NCBI GenBank assembly: GCA_018648805.1
Contig: JABGQM010000006.1
Location: forward strand, 1 to 64,000
Reading direction: 5' to 3'
DNA: 64,000 bases
DNA from: Verrucomicrobiota bacterium
GTDB lineage: Bacteria; Verrucomicrobiota; Kiritimatiellia; UBA8416; JABMPJ01
The position numbers were made by a program, and so were the translations under genes. The notes beneath the pieces are model-generated. The model was not told where the DNA came from. It saw nothing but the letters and a program-made list of their open reading frames with translations, and ran no database searches. This document shows positions 55,978 through 64,000 of the stretch, one piece after another (the stretch's first letter is position 1; each line of letters opens with the position of its first letter).

Positions 55978-57249
55978 TCAGATGCGCTCGAGCACGGCGG
56001 CGAAGGCGCCGTCGGTTTGCGTCTCGGGCGGGAAGCAGCTGCGTGACTCCCGCTGTCTAAACTCCGGGTGCTCCTGCAACCACTGCGCAATCTGCTCCTC
56101 GTTCTCCTCGGGCTCCAGGCTGCAGGTGCTGTAGACCAGGCGGCCACCGGGGGTGAGCAGGGCGGCCATGCGATCGAGCAGGGCGCGCTGCAGGGCGACG
56201 GTTCTTCCGAGACGGTCCGGGTCGAAGCGCCAGCGGGCATCCGGGCGCCGCCGCAGAACGCCGGTGTTGGAGCAGGGCACATCCAGCAGAATGCCGTCGA
56301 ACGGCTCCTGTATAAGCGGTTCGGGCAATCCATGCTTCCGCAGGTCGGCTTTGACGACTTCAACATCGGGCAGCTTCAGGCGGGTGAGGGTGTCCTGCAG
56401 GAGCGCGATGCGATCGGCATGCACATCGCAGGCCACGATGTGGCCTGCGCTACCGGTGCGGTCGGCGATGAGTGCGGTCTTGCCACCCGGCGAGGCACAG
56501 GCGTCCAGCACGCGTTCTCCGGGTTGAGGATCAAGCAGGTCGACCGCCATGGCCGTGGCGGGATCGTGGATTGCCACGGCACCTTCCCTGAAGCCGGGCA
56601 GATCAGTGGCCCGGGTGCCGTGCGCAATGTCCATGAACTCATGCGGCGCATAGGGGTGTGGTGTGAAGGCGATGCCGGCCTCGGTCAGGCGGGCCTGGTA
56701 GTCTGCCAGGGCCGCCGGGCCCGGGCGGGGACGCACCACGATGCCCGGGCGCGAATTGTTCCAGTGGCAGAGGGCCTCACAGCGTTCGTCGCCATAGGTG
56801 GTCTGCCAGCGTTTGAGCAGCGCCTCGGGATGCGATTCGCGGATGCCGAGAGGTTGTGCGGCCAGCTGTTTGAGCAGCCCGTCGCGCTCGCGCACCACGC
56901 GGCGCAGGATGGCGTTGACGTACTTCACCCGGCCGGGGTTGCGCGTGGTGCCCTTGAGTGCCCGCACGGTGTCGTTCACGGCGGCATAGTCGGGCACGCC
57001 GTCCATGAAGAGAAGCTGCTGCATGCCCAGCATCAGGGCGGGCAGGGCGCCCGGGGTGGGGGCACGGTCAGAGCACTCTGTGGCCAGCCATTCGAACGTG
57101 CGGCGGCGGCGCACAGCGCCGTAGACCAGCTCCGTCAGGAGGGCGCGGTCGGTTCCGGTTCCGGAGATCATGCGGTCGGGGAATTCGGCGGTATCAAGCC
57201 AGCGTGCGATGATGCGCAGGGCTTCAGATCGTACATCGGTCGGGGGCAT
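55978..57249 (-). CDS. rsmB: 16S rRNA (cytosine-C5)-methyltransferase, RsmB type
   Basis: A 423-residue protein with an N-terminal NusB-like RNA-binding domain (LTELVYGAVRRRRTFEWLA, YAAVNDTVRAL, GRVKYVNAILRRVVRERD) and a C-terminal SAM methyltransferase: VLDACASPGGKTALIAD, IVACDVHADRI, ILLDVPCSNTGVLRRRPDARW (first catalytic Cys) and RLVYSTCSLEPEENE (second Cys). It methylates C967 of 16S rRNA. It is the only gene facing phoH on the minus strand. Confidence 0.93.
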   Translation of the reverse strand: MPPTDVRSEALRIIARWLDTAEFPDRMISGTGTDRALLTELVYGAVRRRRTFEWLATECSDRAPTPGALPALMLGMQQLLFMDGVPDYAAVNDTVRALKGTTRNPGRVKYVNAILRRVVRERDGLLKQLAAQPLGIRESHPEALLKRWQTTYGDERCEALCHWNNSRPGIVVRPRPGPAALADYQARLTEAGIAFTPHPYAPHEFMDIAHGTRATDLPGFREGAVAIHDPATAMAVDLLDPQPGERVLDACASPGGKTALIADRTGSAGHIVACDVHADRIALLQDTLTRLKLPDVEVVKADLRKHGLPEPLIQEPFDGILLDVPCSNTGVLRRRPDARWRFDPDRLGRTVALQRALLDRMAALLTPGGRLVYSTCSLEPEENEEQIAQWLQEHPEFRQRESRSCFPPETQTDGAFAAVLERI

Positions 57250-57296
57250 AAAGGATCACCCGCAGTTGCCTGTCCGGACCGGGTGTGGACCGCTGA

Positions 57297-57581
57297 CTAG
57301 GGGGTGGCGATGGCACCGGCCTGGGGAATGGCCCCGGTGTAGAAGGAGTTTTCGATGACCTGCATGGCAATCAGCCCGCCCAGCAGGCCACAGGCCAACA
57401 GTCCCATAATAACGAACGGCACAAACGATCCACCGCCCTTGCGCGAGGCGGAGCCGGATGCGGGCATCACGGCCGCTACGACTGCGCCTTCCTCTTCCGT
57501 CACGGCCGACTCCTCTGTGGCGCCATTCGCGGGTGTGTTCGACTTCAGTTTGAGCGATTTTTTTTTGACAGTAATAGCCAC
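57297..57581 (-). CDS. Small single-pass membrane protein
   Basis: A 94-residue protein: Lys-rich N-terminus (MAITVKKKSLKLKSN), a Thr/Glu/Ala linker, then one membrane helix (~52-72, FVPFVIMGLLACGLLGGLIAM) and a short tail. It follows the TMTC-like gene by three bases, so it could be a partner of that membrane protein. I do not recognise the family. Confidence 0.6.
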   Translation of the reverse strand: MAITVKKKSLKLKSNTPANGATEESAVTEEEGAVVAAVMPASGSASRKGGGSFVPFVIMGLLACGLLGGLIAMQVIENSFYTGAIPQAGAIATP

Positions 57582-57584
57582 GGT

Positions 57585-59642
57585 TCAGATCCCTCCTGCA
57601 TTGGTAGGTGCGACCATAGGGGCTGCGTCCGCCGAAGGCAAGGAGAAAGGCTTCCCGCTTCTGTTTTCAGCGGGCCCATCCCGCTCCAGAATCACGTCCA
57701 GCAGGGCGGGCCGTGCCTGCCTGCTCCCGGAGGGGCCGTAGCCCTGTGCCCAGAGGTCGCTTGCCCGTCGGGCGTACCGGTGGGCTTCGGCGGCTCTATG
57801 TTCCATGTCGAGCGCACGCGCCAGGTTGTAGTTGATCGCAAAGGCGTCGTCGCTCGCCCCACGGTCGAGGGCCTGTAGGGCCGTGAAAAGATGCGGGATG
57901 GCCTTGTCCGCATGGCCCTGTTCGATCAGGGCCAGTGCCAGGTTGCTGCGGATGCGCGGGGTGGATTCGGTCTGCCACGCGCGGCAAAACTGCCGATAAG
58001 CTTCATGTGGCTTCTTCTCGGCGAGAAGACACTCTCCCAGGTTGTTGCGGGCGGCAGCGGTCTCGGTGAGTGCGAGCGAGTTCTGGTACGCTTTGCGGGC
58101 CTGGGCAAGGTCACCCAGCGCGCGATAGGCGTTGCCGAGACTGGTATAGGTGACCGCACTGTTGTCGCCGAGAGTGAGTGCTTTCCGCAGGCAGGTTATC
58201 GCATCCATGTGGCGTTCTGTGCGTCCCAATACGATGCCCATATTAGCGAACGCCTTGGTGTAGCCGGGTTCCTGTTGCACTGCCCTCAGGTAGGCCTGCA
58301 GCGCGAGTTCGTGGGCGCCATCGGCCGTGCGGCTGTTGGCGAGGTTGTACTGAATATAGGCCGAGCGCGGCGACGTCACGGCCGCCTGTTCGAATAGCCG
58401 CCGATTGTTGGCCCAGTACCCCGTGTGCAGGACCGTCAACGTGATGGAGACAGCGGCAAACAGCAGGACGAGGCCCGGGCCCAGCAGGCGGCGCAGTGGT
58501 GTGATGGCCTGAATCATGTGGCTGTGCTGCCAGACGCAGATGCCGGCCATGATAAAGCCGATCGAGGGGAGGTAGAGGAAGCGATCGGCATAGAGGACAT
58601 CGCCAAACGTTCCAAACTTTAAGACGGGCAGCAGGACGATCAGAGGCCAGGCCAGGAGGAACGCCTGGTGGCCATGGCGACGGGGGCGGGAGCACGTAAG
58701 CAAGGCGGCATAGGCGGCCAGGATCAGCAGACCGGTGATGAGCGCCGGTCTGCGGGTCAACTGGTCGAGCGTATCGGCATGATGGGGCGTGATCGACACC
58801 ACGTGTACGAGCAGGCCCAGGTAGCGCGCCAGGACGGCGGGAATGGCGAGCAGTCGATCTGTCGCGCTGCCGAACAGGCTGGGTCCCACCACGCGGCCGA
58901 GGACCGTGATGCGGACCAGAAGATAGACCCCCGTGACGGCCAGGCTGCCCGTCACGATCGGCACAAAGCGGCGCCAGCGCGCCCTGTACTCCGGCACCAG
59001 TGTGACATATGCCAATAGGATGATGGGCAGCGACAGCGCCATCTCTTTGCCGAGCAGAGCGAGCATATAGAGGGTGCACAGGGCGATGCATTGCCACACA
59101 AAGCGGGCGCGACGGGCGTCGGGTGGGGGAACCGCCAGCAGGGCGGCCAGGTAGAAGAGGGCGCAGACCATGTCGGTTCGCCCCGAGATCCATACGACGT
59201 TTTCAACGTGTGATGGGTGCACGGCAAAAAGGGCGGCCGCGAGCAGTGCCGTGGTGCGGCACCCCAGCCATCGCCGTCCGAGGAGGAATACGAGAGTGGC
59301 TACGATGGCGTGGAGCAGCAGGTTGGTCGCGTGATAGCCACGGGGCGCGAGCCCCCACAGGGCATAGTCGATCATGTACGACAGGCTCACCAGCGGCCGA
59401 TAGAAGCTGCGGGTCGGATCTTCTGCATTAGCCCCCGTCTGCCAGAAACTCCGCAGGAACGGCGTGGACCAGTGGGTTGTGACGCGGATGTCGGGGTTCT
59501 GTACAATCAGACCGTGGTCGTCCCACGCAAAATCATGCGTCAATGCCGGAGCAAAGACGCCGACCACCAGGAGCGTCAGAAGCAGGCCGGCGACGGCGAG
59601 AGAAATCCACGCGGGCGGCCATTGCGCTTGTGAACCCGGCAT
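57585..59642 (-). CDS. TMTC-like multi-spanning membrane protein with TPR repeats
   Basis: A 685-residue protein with ~10-11 N-terminal membrane helices, including FAWDDHGLIVQN (conserved Asp pair in the first loop), RPLVSLSYMIDYALWGLAPRGYHATNLLLHA, HPSHVENVVWISGRTD and FLYLPSIGF, all typical of the GT-C/TMTC (DUF1736) family. The C-terminal ~220 residues are TPR repeats (AYIQYNLANSRTADGAHELALQAYLRAVQQEPG, KAFANMGIVLGRTERHMDAITCLRKAL). It may transfer sugars to exported proteins using a lipid-linked donor. That activity is inferred from the family. Confidence 0.85.
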   Translation of the reverse strand: MPGSQAQWPPAWISLAVAGLLLTLLVVGVFAPALTHDFAWDDHGLIVQNPDIRVTTHWSTPFLRSFWQTGANAEDPTRSFYRPLVSLSYMIDYALWGLAPRGYHATNLLLHAIVATLVFLLGRRWLGCRTTALLAAALFAVHPSHVENVVWISGRTDMVCALFYLAALLAVPPPDARRARFVWQCIALCTLYMLALLGKEMALSLPIILLAYVTLVPEYRARWRRFVPIVTGSLAVTGVYLLVRITVLGRVVGPSLFGSATDRLLAIPAVLARYLGLLVHVVSITPHHADTLDQLTRRPALITGLLILAAYAALLTCSRPRRHGHQAFLLAWPLIVLLPVLKFGTFGDVLYADRFLYLPSIGFIMAGICVWQHSHMIQAITPLRRLLGPGLVLLFAAVSITLTVLHTGYWANNRRLFEQAAVTSPRSAYIQYNLANSRTADGAHELALQAYLRAVQQEPGYTKAFANMGIVLGRTERHMDAITCLRKALTLGDNSAVTYTSLGNAYRALGDLAQARKAYQNSLALTETAAARNNLGECLLAEKKPHEAYRQFCRAWQTESTPRIRSNLALALIEQGHADKAIPHLFTALQALDRGASDDAFAINYNLARALDMEHRAAEAHRYARRASDLWAQGYGPSGSRQARPALLDVILERDGPAENRSGKPFSLPSADAAPMVAPTNAGGI

Positions 59643-59724
59643 GTTACGTGCTTTCTTGTATGTGATCTGAAAGGGGAACCAACATGTGCATGAGCAAAGC
59701 AGCGGCGGGCAGGGAAGTCAATCC

Positions 59725-60546
59725 ATGATCGCGGCCAAGATTGGCAAGCCGTATGCGGCGGCGCAGCGCTATTGGGATGCATCCCCCGATCCGCTTAATC
59801 GCGGGAGGGGGCATCGACGCAGCGGCGCGGCACGCCGTATGCAGTTGGCCTACGACACCTATCTCTCTCCGGAGACGATGCGCGGAGTGGCGTGGCTGGG
59901 CGACCTGGCCGACCGGCGGGTCGTTGTGTTGGGAAGTGGCTTGGGCGTGGGTGCCCTTCATCTCGCGCAGCGCGGTGCAGAGGTCATCGGGACGGACCTG
60001 TCGGCCACCCGGTGTGCCGCAGCGGAAGCGTGGGCGCAGTCACGCGAGGTTGTCGGGTCGCTGCAGTTCCGCGTCATGTCAGCGGAGGCCTTGCAGTTGG
60101 ATGTCCATAGCGTGGATGCCGTGTTTGCGCGTGATGTGTTGATGTACACCTCGCCCGCCCGCGTGGCAGCGGAGTGCGCCCGCATTCTGCATCCCGGGGG
60201 CCGGGCGGTCTTTGTAGAGTCGCTGCGTGGCGGCAGGACCGTAAGGACGCTCCGTCGGCTGGTCAGCCCTGCCCCGTGGCGGCCCTTTACCCGCCATCTG
60301 GACTTGGCCTCCCTGGGGGCGCTGGGCAATGGCCTGTGCCTCGAACAGATTGAAGGCTGGCACCTCTTTGGTATGGCGGCCTTTTTCATGCTCTTTGCAC
60401 TGGGATGGGAGGGGGGCTATAGGGGGCTGCAGCGCGGCGCCCTTCCGCTTGACCGCTATCTCCTGTCGCGCTATCCCACGCTGCAGAACCAGGCGTGGCG
60501 CGGCGTGGCGCGCTACCGCGTAGAAGAGGGCCCCCCCCATGTGTAA
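59725..60546 (+). CDS. SAM-dependent methyltransferase (class I)
   Basis: A ~273-residue methyltransferase. The SAM site is VVVLGSGLGVGALHLAQRGAEVIGTDLSATRC (residues ~70-105), then VDAVFARDVLMYTSPARVAAECARILHPGGRAVFVESLRGG, typical of small-molecule or lipid-like acceptors. Alternative start GTG at 59686 would add 13 residues. It overlaps the GT-C-like gene by eight bases (ATGTGTAA). The setting with a sugar aminotransferase suggests methylation of a surface glycan or of a lipid carrier, unproven. Confidence 0.82.
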   Translation: MIAAKIGKPYAAAQRYWDASPDPLNRGRGHRRSGAARRMQLAYDTYLSPETMRGVAWLGDLADRRVVVLGSGLGVGALHLAQRGAEVIGTDLSATRCAAAEAWAQSREVVGSLQFRVMSAEALQLDVHSVDAVFARDVLMYTSPARVAAECARILHPGGRAVFVESLRGGRTVRTLRRLVSPAPWRPFTRHLDLASLGALGNGLCLEQIEGWHLFGMAAFFMLFALGWEGGYRGLQRGALPLDRYLLSRYPTLQNQAWRGVARYRVEEGPPHV

Positions 60547-62821
60547 CCGCTTAACAGTCAGGCATGGCGCGGTGGTGGCGGGAGGCCTGTGTGTCTTGCT
60601 GCTGGCCGTGTTCAACGTGTGGCAGGTCCGGCGTACGTCGGGCCACGACCTGACGCTACGCTGTGAGAACGGCCGTGTGACGGCCGTGTTGGATGGCGCG
60701 GACCGTATGATGCTCGCGATGCCGCCTGGTATGCCCGGCACACGCGTCGGACTCTATGTCTATCATCCCTATGGGGGGGAGTCCCACCGCCAGCAGTTTG
60801 TGGATCTGCGCGTCAGAGGCGGCGGGCCCGGGGGGCGCAGCCTGCTGCGCTACCACCTCCTGGACGAGGCGCGGGATGGTCCGCGCCTGCAGCCGGACGC
60901 GGGGTGGCAGTTCGCGCATGGCCGCGGGCTGTGGCATGCCGGCGAAGAAGGGGCGCGCGGGATCATGCTGCTCCCACGGCCCGTCGGTCCGGATGTGGAT
61001 GTCTCGGTGCATCTGCAGCATCCGGCTGATGCCGGCCTGCTGATTTGTGCGGATGAAAGTGGGAACGGCTTGGTCTGCGCCTTGCGGCCCGACGTGAATG
61101 ATATGATTGTCTTCGAACTTGCATATGGCGTCCCGGAAGGCGTTTTGGCGGTGCAGCCGTTGCGATCGCTCAGCGTGTGGTCCGAGCTGCTCTGCCTGGC
61201 CGGCGAACTGGGCCGGTTGGGTGTCCACGCGGCCGTGGCCTGGCTGCTGCTCTGGCTGCTCACCCGGGCCGGGAGCTACATGCCCTGGTTTCCGCACCGC
61301 CGGTTCCGTCTGCCGCGCCACGTGCGCGGCGCCATCTTGTTTGCGGTACCCGTCGTGTTGACCGCGTGGGTGGGGGCCGTGGGCCTGCAGCGGGTCCCTC
61401 ACGTGGCGGACGAGACGGCCTATTGGTTCCAGGCCCGCATTTATGCCTCGGGGCATCTGTGGGCCGCGGTGCCGGCGCTGCCTGACTTCTTTCAGCACGA
61501 TCACATCCTGATGTTGGGGCAACGCTGGCTCTCCAAATATCCGCCTATGTTTCCGCTTCTGCTGGCGGTGGGTATGTGGTGTCACGTGCCGTGGCTGGTC
61601 AATCCGCTCCTGGCCGGGGTGGTGGCGGTCGCGGTGTATCGGTTGGCCGCCGGCTGGTACGGACGTGCCGCCGGCTGGGCGGCTTGGGGCCTACTGGTCA
61701 GTTCGCCTTTCTTTCTGCTGATGGGGGGTAACCTTATGTCACACATGGCCGCAGCGACATTCCTGCTCCTTTTCCTGCTGGCCGGCCGAAGGGCGTTGCG
61801 CGGAGGGCGCATGGGGTCCGCCCTGCTGGCCGGAGCGGCGGGCGGTGCCGCCCTGTTGACCCGGCCCTACACGGCGCTGCTCCTCGGCGCGGTGGCGCTC
61901 GTGGGGGGCGCCTGGTGGGCCGTGCGTGCGCATCGCGTGAAAGGAGCCGCCCTGCTCTGTACGGTGGCAGTGGTGGGCGGACTCCCCTTCGCCGCGGCCG
62001 GTCGCTTCTGGATATCACAGTTCACCCATGCGGAAGCCGGTGGGGGCATCCCGAATGTCTACGCGCTGTATGATGAGGCCGATACGTTGGGGTTCGGCCC
62101 TGAGAAAGGCAAGGGTTGGCTCAAGACATGGGGCACGTGGGGACATACCCCGGCCAAGGCGGTGCGGAGTGTGCGCTGCTATCTCGCCCACACCGCGTAC
62201 TATCTGCAGGGATGGCCCTGGCGGCTTTCGCTGATGTTGGTTCCCCTCCCTCTGCTCCTGTGCCGGCACCGCAGACGTTACCTGTTGCTGGGGGCGCTCA
62301 TGCTCGTGCTTGTGGTGGGTCACATGGCGTACTGGGCCACGCAGCACATCGGCTATGGTGCGCGCTACTGGTTTACAGCCGTGCCCCTTGCGGCGGTGCT
62401 GTCGGGTGTGGGCCTCATGGCACTGGTGGCCTCCGGTCGGCGCCCCGCGGCGCGGTCGGCCGGGGCGGGCGGCCTGCTCAGCCTGTTGTGCGTGGCAGGG
62501 CTCATGCTATGGAACGCGACGGTCTATATGCCTAAACGGTTGCGCGAAGCGCGTCAGTACGGCAATGTCACGGCCGATCTGCACCGCGAGGTGGTGCGCC
62601 GGGGACTGCAGCAGGCCGTGGTGTTTGTGCGTACCGAGGACCTGCTCTTCAATGATGGGTTCTTCATGAACGATCCCGCGCTCAAGAGTGGACCGGTTTT
62701 TGCGCGTGACCTGGGGGCGCGGAATCGCGAACTGCTGGATGCTTTTCCCGGCTACGAGGGGTATGTGTGGGACAAGGTCGACCTGCGGCCATTGACGGTC
62801 GCCGACGGAGAGTCGCCGTGA
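60539..62821 (+). CDS. GT-C-like glycosyltransferase membrane protein
   Basis: A 760-residue protein. It begins with a signal-anchor-like helix (~10-27) and a ~200-residue beta-rich extracytoplasmic region (GTRVGLYVYHPYGGESHRQQFVDLRVRGG), then ~10 helices with the GT39/PMT-type loop ADETAYWFQARIYASGHLWAAVP (first-loop Asp-Glu) and FPLLLAVGMWCHVPWLVNPLLAGVVAVAVYRLAAGWYG. It probably uses polyprenyl-phosphate sugars outside the membrane. The large N-terminal insert is not typical of ArnT/PMT proteins. Coupled to both neighbours by overlaps. Confidence 0.75.
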   Translation: MCNRLTVRHGAVVAGGLCVLLLAVFNVWQVRRTSGHDLTLRCENGRVTAVLDGADRMMLAMPPGMPGTRVGLYVYHPYGGESHRQQFVDLRVRGGGPGGRSLLRYHLLDEARDGPRLQPDAGWQFAHGRGLWHAGEEGARGIMLLPRPVGPDVDVSVHLQHPADAGLLICADESGNGLVCALRPDVNDMIVFELAYGVPEGVLAVQPLRSLSVWSELLCLAGELGRLGVHAAVAWLLLWLLTRAGSYMPWFPHRRFRLPRHVRGAILFAVPVVLTAWVGAVGLQRVPHVADETAYWFQARIYASGHLWAAVPALPDFFQHDHILMLGQRWLSKYPPMFPLLLAVGMWCHVPWLVNPLLAGVVAVAVYRLAAGWYGRAAGWAAWGLLVSSPFFLLMGGNLMSHMAAATFLLLFLLAGRRALRGGRMGSALLAGAAGGAALLTRPYTALLLGAVALVGGAWWAVRAHRVKGAALLCTVAVVGGLPFAAAGRFWISQFTHAEAGGGIPNVYALYDEADTLGFGPEKGKGWLKTWGTWGHTPAKAVRSVRCYLAHTAYYLQGWPWRLSLMLVPLPLLLCRHRRRYLLLGALMLVLVVGHMAYWATQHIGYGARYWFTAVPLAAVLSGVGLMALVASGRRPAARSAGAGGLLSLLCVAGLMLWNATVYMPKRLREARQYGNVTADLHREVVRRGLQQAVVFVRTEDLLFNDGFFMNDPALKSGPVFARDLGARNRELLDAFPGYEGYVWDKVDLRPLTVADGESP

Positions 62822-64000
62822 AGGCGTCCGCCTGTGATCGCCCGGCTCTGGAGGGGGGCACACCGCTGCGCCGTGAGCGGCTGCCGCTCTTCTTTGCGCA
62901 GGTATCCGAGGAGGCGATCCGGGATGTGGGCGAGGTATTGCGCTCCGGCTGGCTGGCCACGGGCGCTCACGTTGATACGTTTGAAACCCGGTTTGCGGCC
63001 TACGTGGGTGTCGCGCATGCGGTCGCACTGACCTCGGGAACGCAGGCCCTCGAGTTGGCGCTTGAAGCGATGGGGGTCGGGGATGGCGATGACGTTATAA
63101 CCACGCCTCTCACGTTCGTGGCCACGGCGCATGCCATTATGAACCGCGGCGCACGGCCGGTCCTGGTGGATATCGATCGCACCACGTGGACGCTCGATGC
63201 CGCGCGACTGGAAGCCGCCATTACGCCGCGCTCGCGCTGTATACTGCCTGTTCATTTTGCCGGCCGGCCGAGTGACATGGCGGGTATCGCGGCACAGGCC
63301 TCGGCCCATGGACTGCCGGTGCTGGGCGATGGTGCCCACGCCATCGAGGCCCGGGCCGAGGGTCGTAATCTCGCCACGTGGGGCACGGCCAACGCCTACA
63401 GTTTTCACCCCTGCAAGGCGCTTACGACGGGCGAGGGCGGCATGGTTGTGACCCATGATGCCGCCCTGGCTGAACGTGTCAGGAAACTTCGGTTTCACGG
63501 ATTGGTCGTGGCTGAGGCGGGTTCCGCGTGGGCGCGCGATGTCACCGGCCCCGGCCATAAGGCCAACATGAGCAACCTGCAGGCCGTTCTGGGCCTGCGA
63601 CAGCTTGAGCATCTCGAGTCGCGTTATGCACATCGCTGCGCACTGGTCGCACGCTACCGTCATGGCCTGCAGGATGTGGGCGCCTTCGAGCTGCCGGCGC
63701 CCTGTCAGCCCTCACAGCGCCACGCCTGGCACCTGTTCACTATTCTTCTCAAACCGGAGACGTTGCGCATCGACCGTCAGACGCTTATCTCGGCCATGGC
63801 CAGCGAGAATATCGAGGTGGGCATTCACTATCGGCCGTTGCATTGTCTTAGCTATCTTCAGGATCGTTATGGTTTCACCGCGCAGAGTTGCCCCGTGGCG
63901 ACGGATGTGGCCGGTCGTATCCTCTCGCTGCCCCTGCATGCGGCGATGCGTGAGGCGGATGTCGATACGGTCGTGGCGGCCCTGGCCAGAGTGGCGGACT
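62818..64000 (+). CDS. DegT/DnrJ/EryC1/StrS-family sugar aminotransferase (cut by window end)
   Basis: The first 394 residues of a PLP-dependent aminotransferase that usually makes amino sugars for surface glycans. Seen are VGVAHAVALTSGTQALELALEAMGVGDGDDVITTPLTFVATAHAIMNRGARPVLVDID, VLGDGAHAIEARAEGR, the PLP Lys200 in YSFHPCKALTTGEGGMVV, and GPGHKANMSNLQAVLGLRQLE. It starts at GTG 62818, overlapping the previous stop by four bases, and the frame is still open at base 64000. Confidence 0.93.
   Translation, partial: MKASACDRPALEGGTPLRRERLPLFFAQVSEEAIRDVGEVLRSGWLATGAHVDTFETRFAAYVGVAHAVALTSGTQALELALEAMGVGDGDDVITTPLTFVATAHAIMNRGARPVLVDIDRTTWTLDAARLEAAITPRSRCILPVHFAGRPSDMAGIAAQASAHGLPVLGDGAHAIEARAEGRNLATWGTANAYSFHPCKALTTGEGGMVVTHDAALAERVRKLRFHGLVVAEAGSAWARDVTGPGHKANMSNLQAVLGLRQLEHLESRYAHRCALVARYRHGLQDVGAFELPAPCQPSQRHAWHLFTILLKPETLRIDRQTLISAMASENIEVGIHYRPLHCLSYLQDRYGFTAQSCPVATDVAGRILSLPLHAAMREADVDTVVAALARVAD

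Noticed and set aside
56068-57300. 410-aa open frame opposite rsmB
   Set aside because: Antisense shadow of RsmB, which has both catalytic Cys motifs and the NusB-like domain.

Overview
The window reads as a chromosomal contig from a Gram-negative PVC-superphylum bacterium, most likely a Kiritimatiellota or neighbouring Verrucomicrobia/Lentisphaerae-type lineage. The support is a 50-residue small basic protein (40602-40754) of the kind conserved in Chlamydiae and Verrucomicrobia, LL-diaminopimelate aminotransferase, a lipid A-type acyltransferase, a fucose/rhamnose glycosidase cluster, and many intergenic palindromes built from short repeated units. The lineage is an inference from gene content. 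No rRNA gene is present to test it.

Layout. 1-6400 is an accessory patch. It holds the end of an ISL3 transposase, a probably truncated secreted protein, four toxin-antitoxin or TA-like modules (nucleotidyltransferase plus small partner, VapBC, DUF433/DUF5615, ParD-like/RelE-ParE), an AraC/XylR regulator, and duplicated 3' ends of genes: one partial copy of the AraC 3' end and two remnants of an EamA transporter. 6436-19841 is an eight-gene, leftward polysaccharide/sugar catabolism cluster: GH95, arylsulfotransferase-like protein, GH78 rhamnosidase, a small ORF, GH29 fucosidase, FAD oxidoreductase, UroD-like protein and a heparinase-II/III-like protein. Its upstream region carries an inverted array of short repeats at 12-14 bp spacing. 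20213-24777 runs rightward: hybrid histidine kinase, double-receiver regulator, nrdR, an unknown gene and purC. 24908-29421 runs leftward: tRNA-Ile2, two SPFH proteins, an acyltransferase and dapL.

29552-43997 is mostly rightward. It contains an exported protein with an unusual internal C-terminal pseudopilin-like domain, an SMP-30 protein, tRNA-Leu, ilvE-mcsA-mcsB-clpC (the protein-arginine phosphorylation and proteolysis module, without ctsR), rpsP-trmD-rplS-rnhB-yraN (no rimM), the small basic protein, an SH3-domain protein, ispH (opposite strand), a single-domain receiver and panC. 43999-51799 is a leftward pilMNOPQ type IV pilus/secretin operon with an Ig-like lipoprotein gene between pilP and pilQ. 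It ends in a histidine kinase homologue whose phospho-acceptor His is replaced by Asn. 51912-64000 holds a Gfo/Idh/MocA oxidoreductase with a sugar isomerase, a rubrerythrin-like protein, PhoH, RsmB, a TMTC-like TPR membrane protein, and a rightward surface-glycan set (methyltransferase, GT-C-like membrane protein, DegT aminotransferase cut by the window end).

The most unusual features are the palindromic repeat elements whose two arms are each made of short iterated units (8, 9, or about 13 bp), with the same unit spacing in both arms; the pilin-like domain fused at the C-terminus of an exported protein; and the pseudokinase at the end of the pilus operon.
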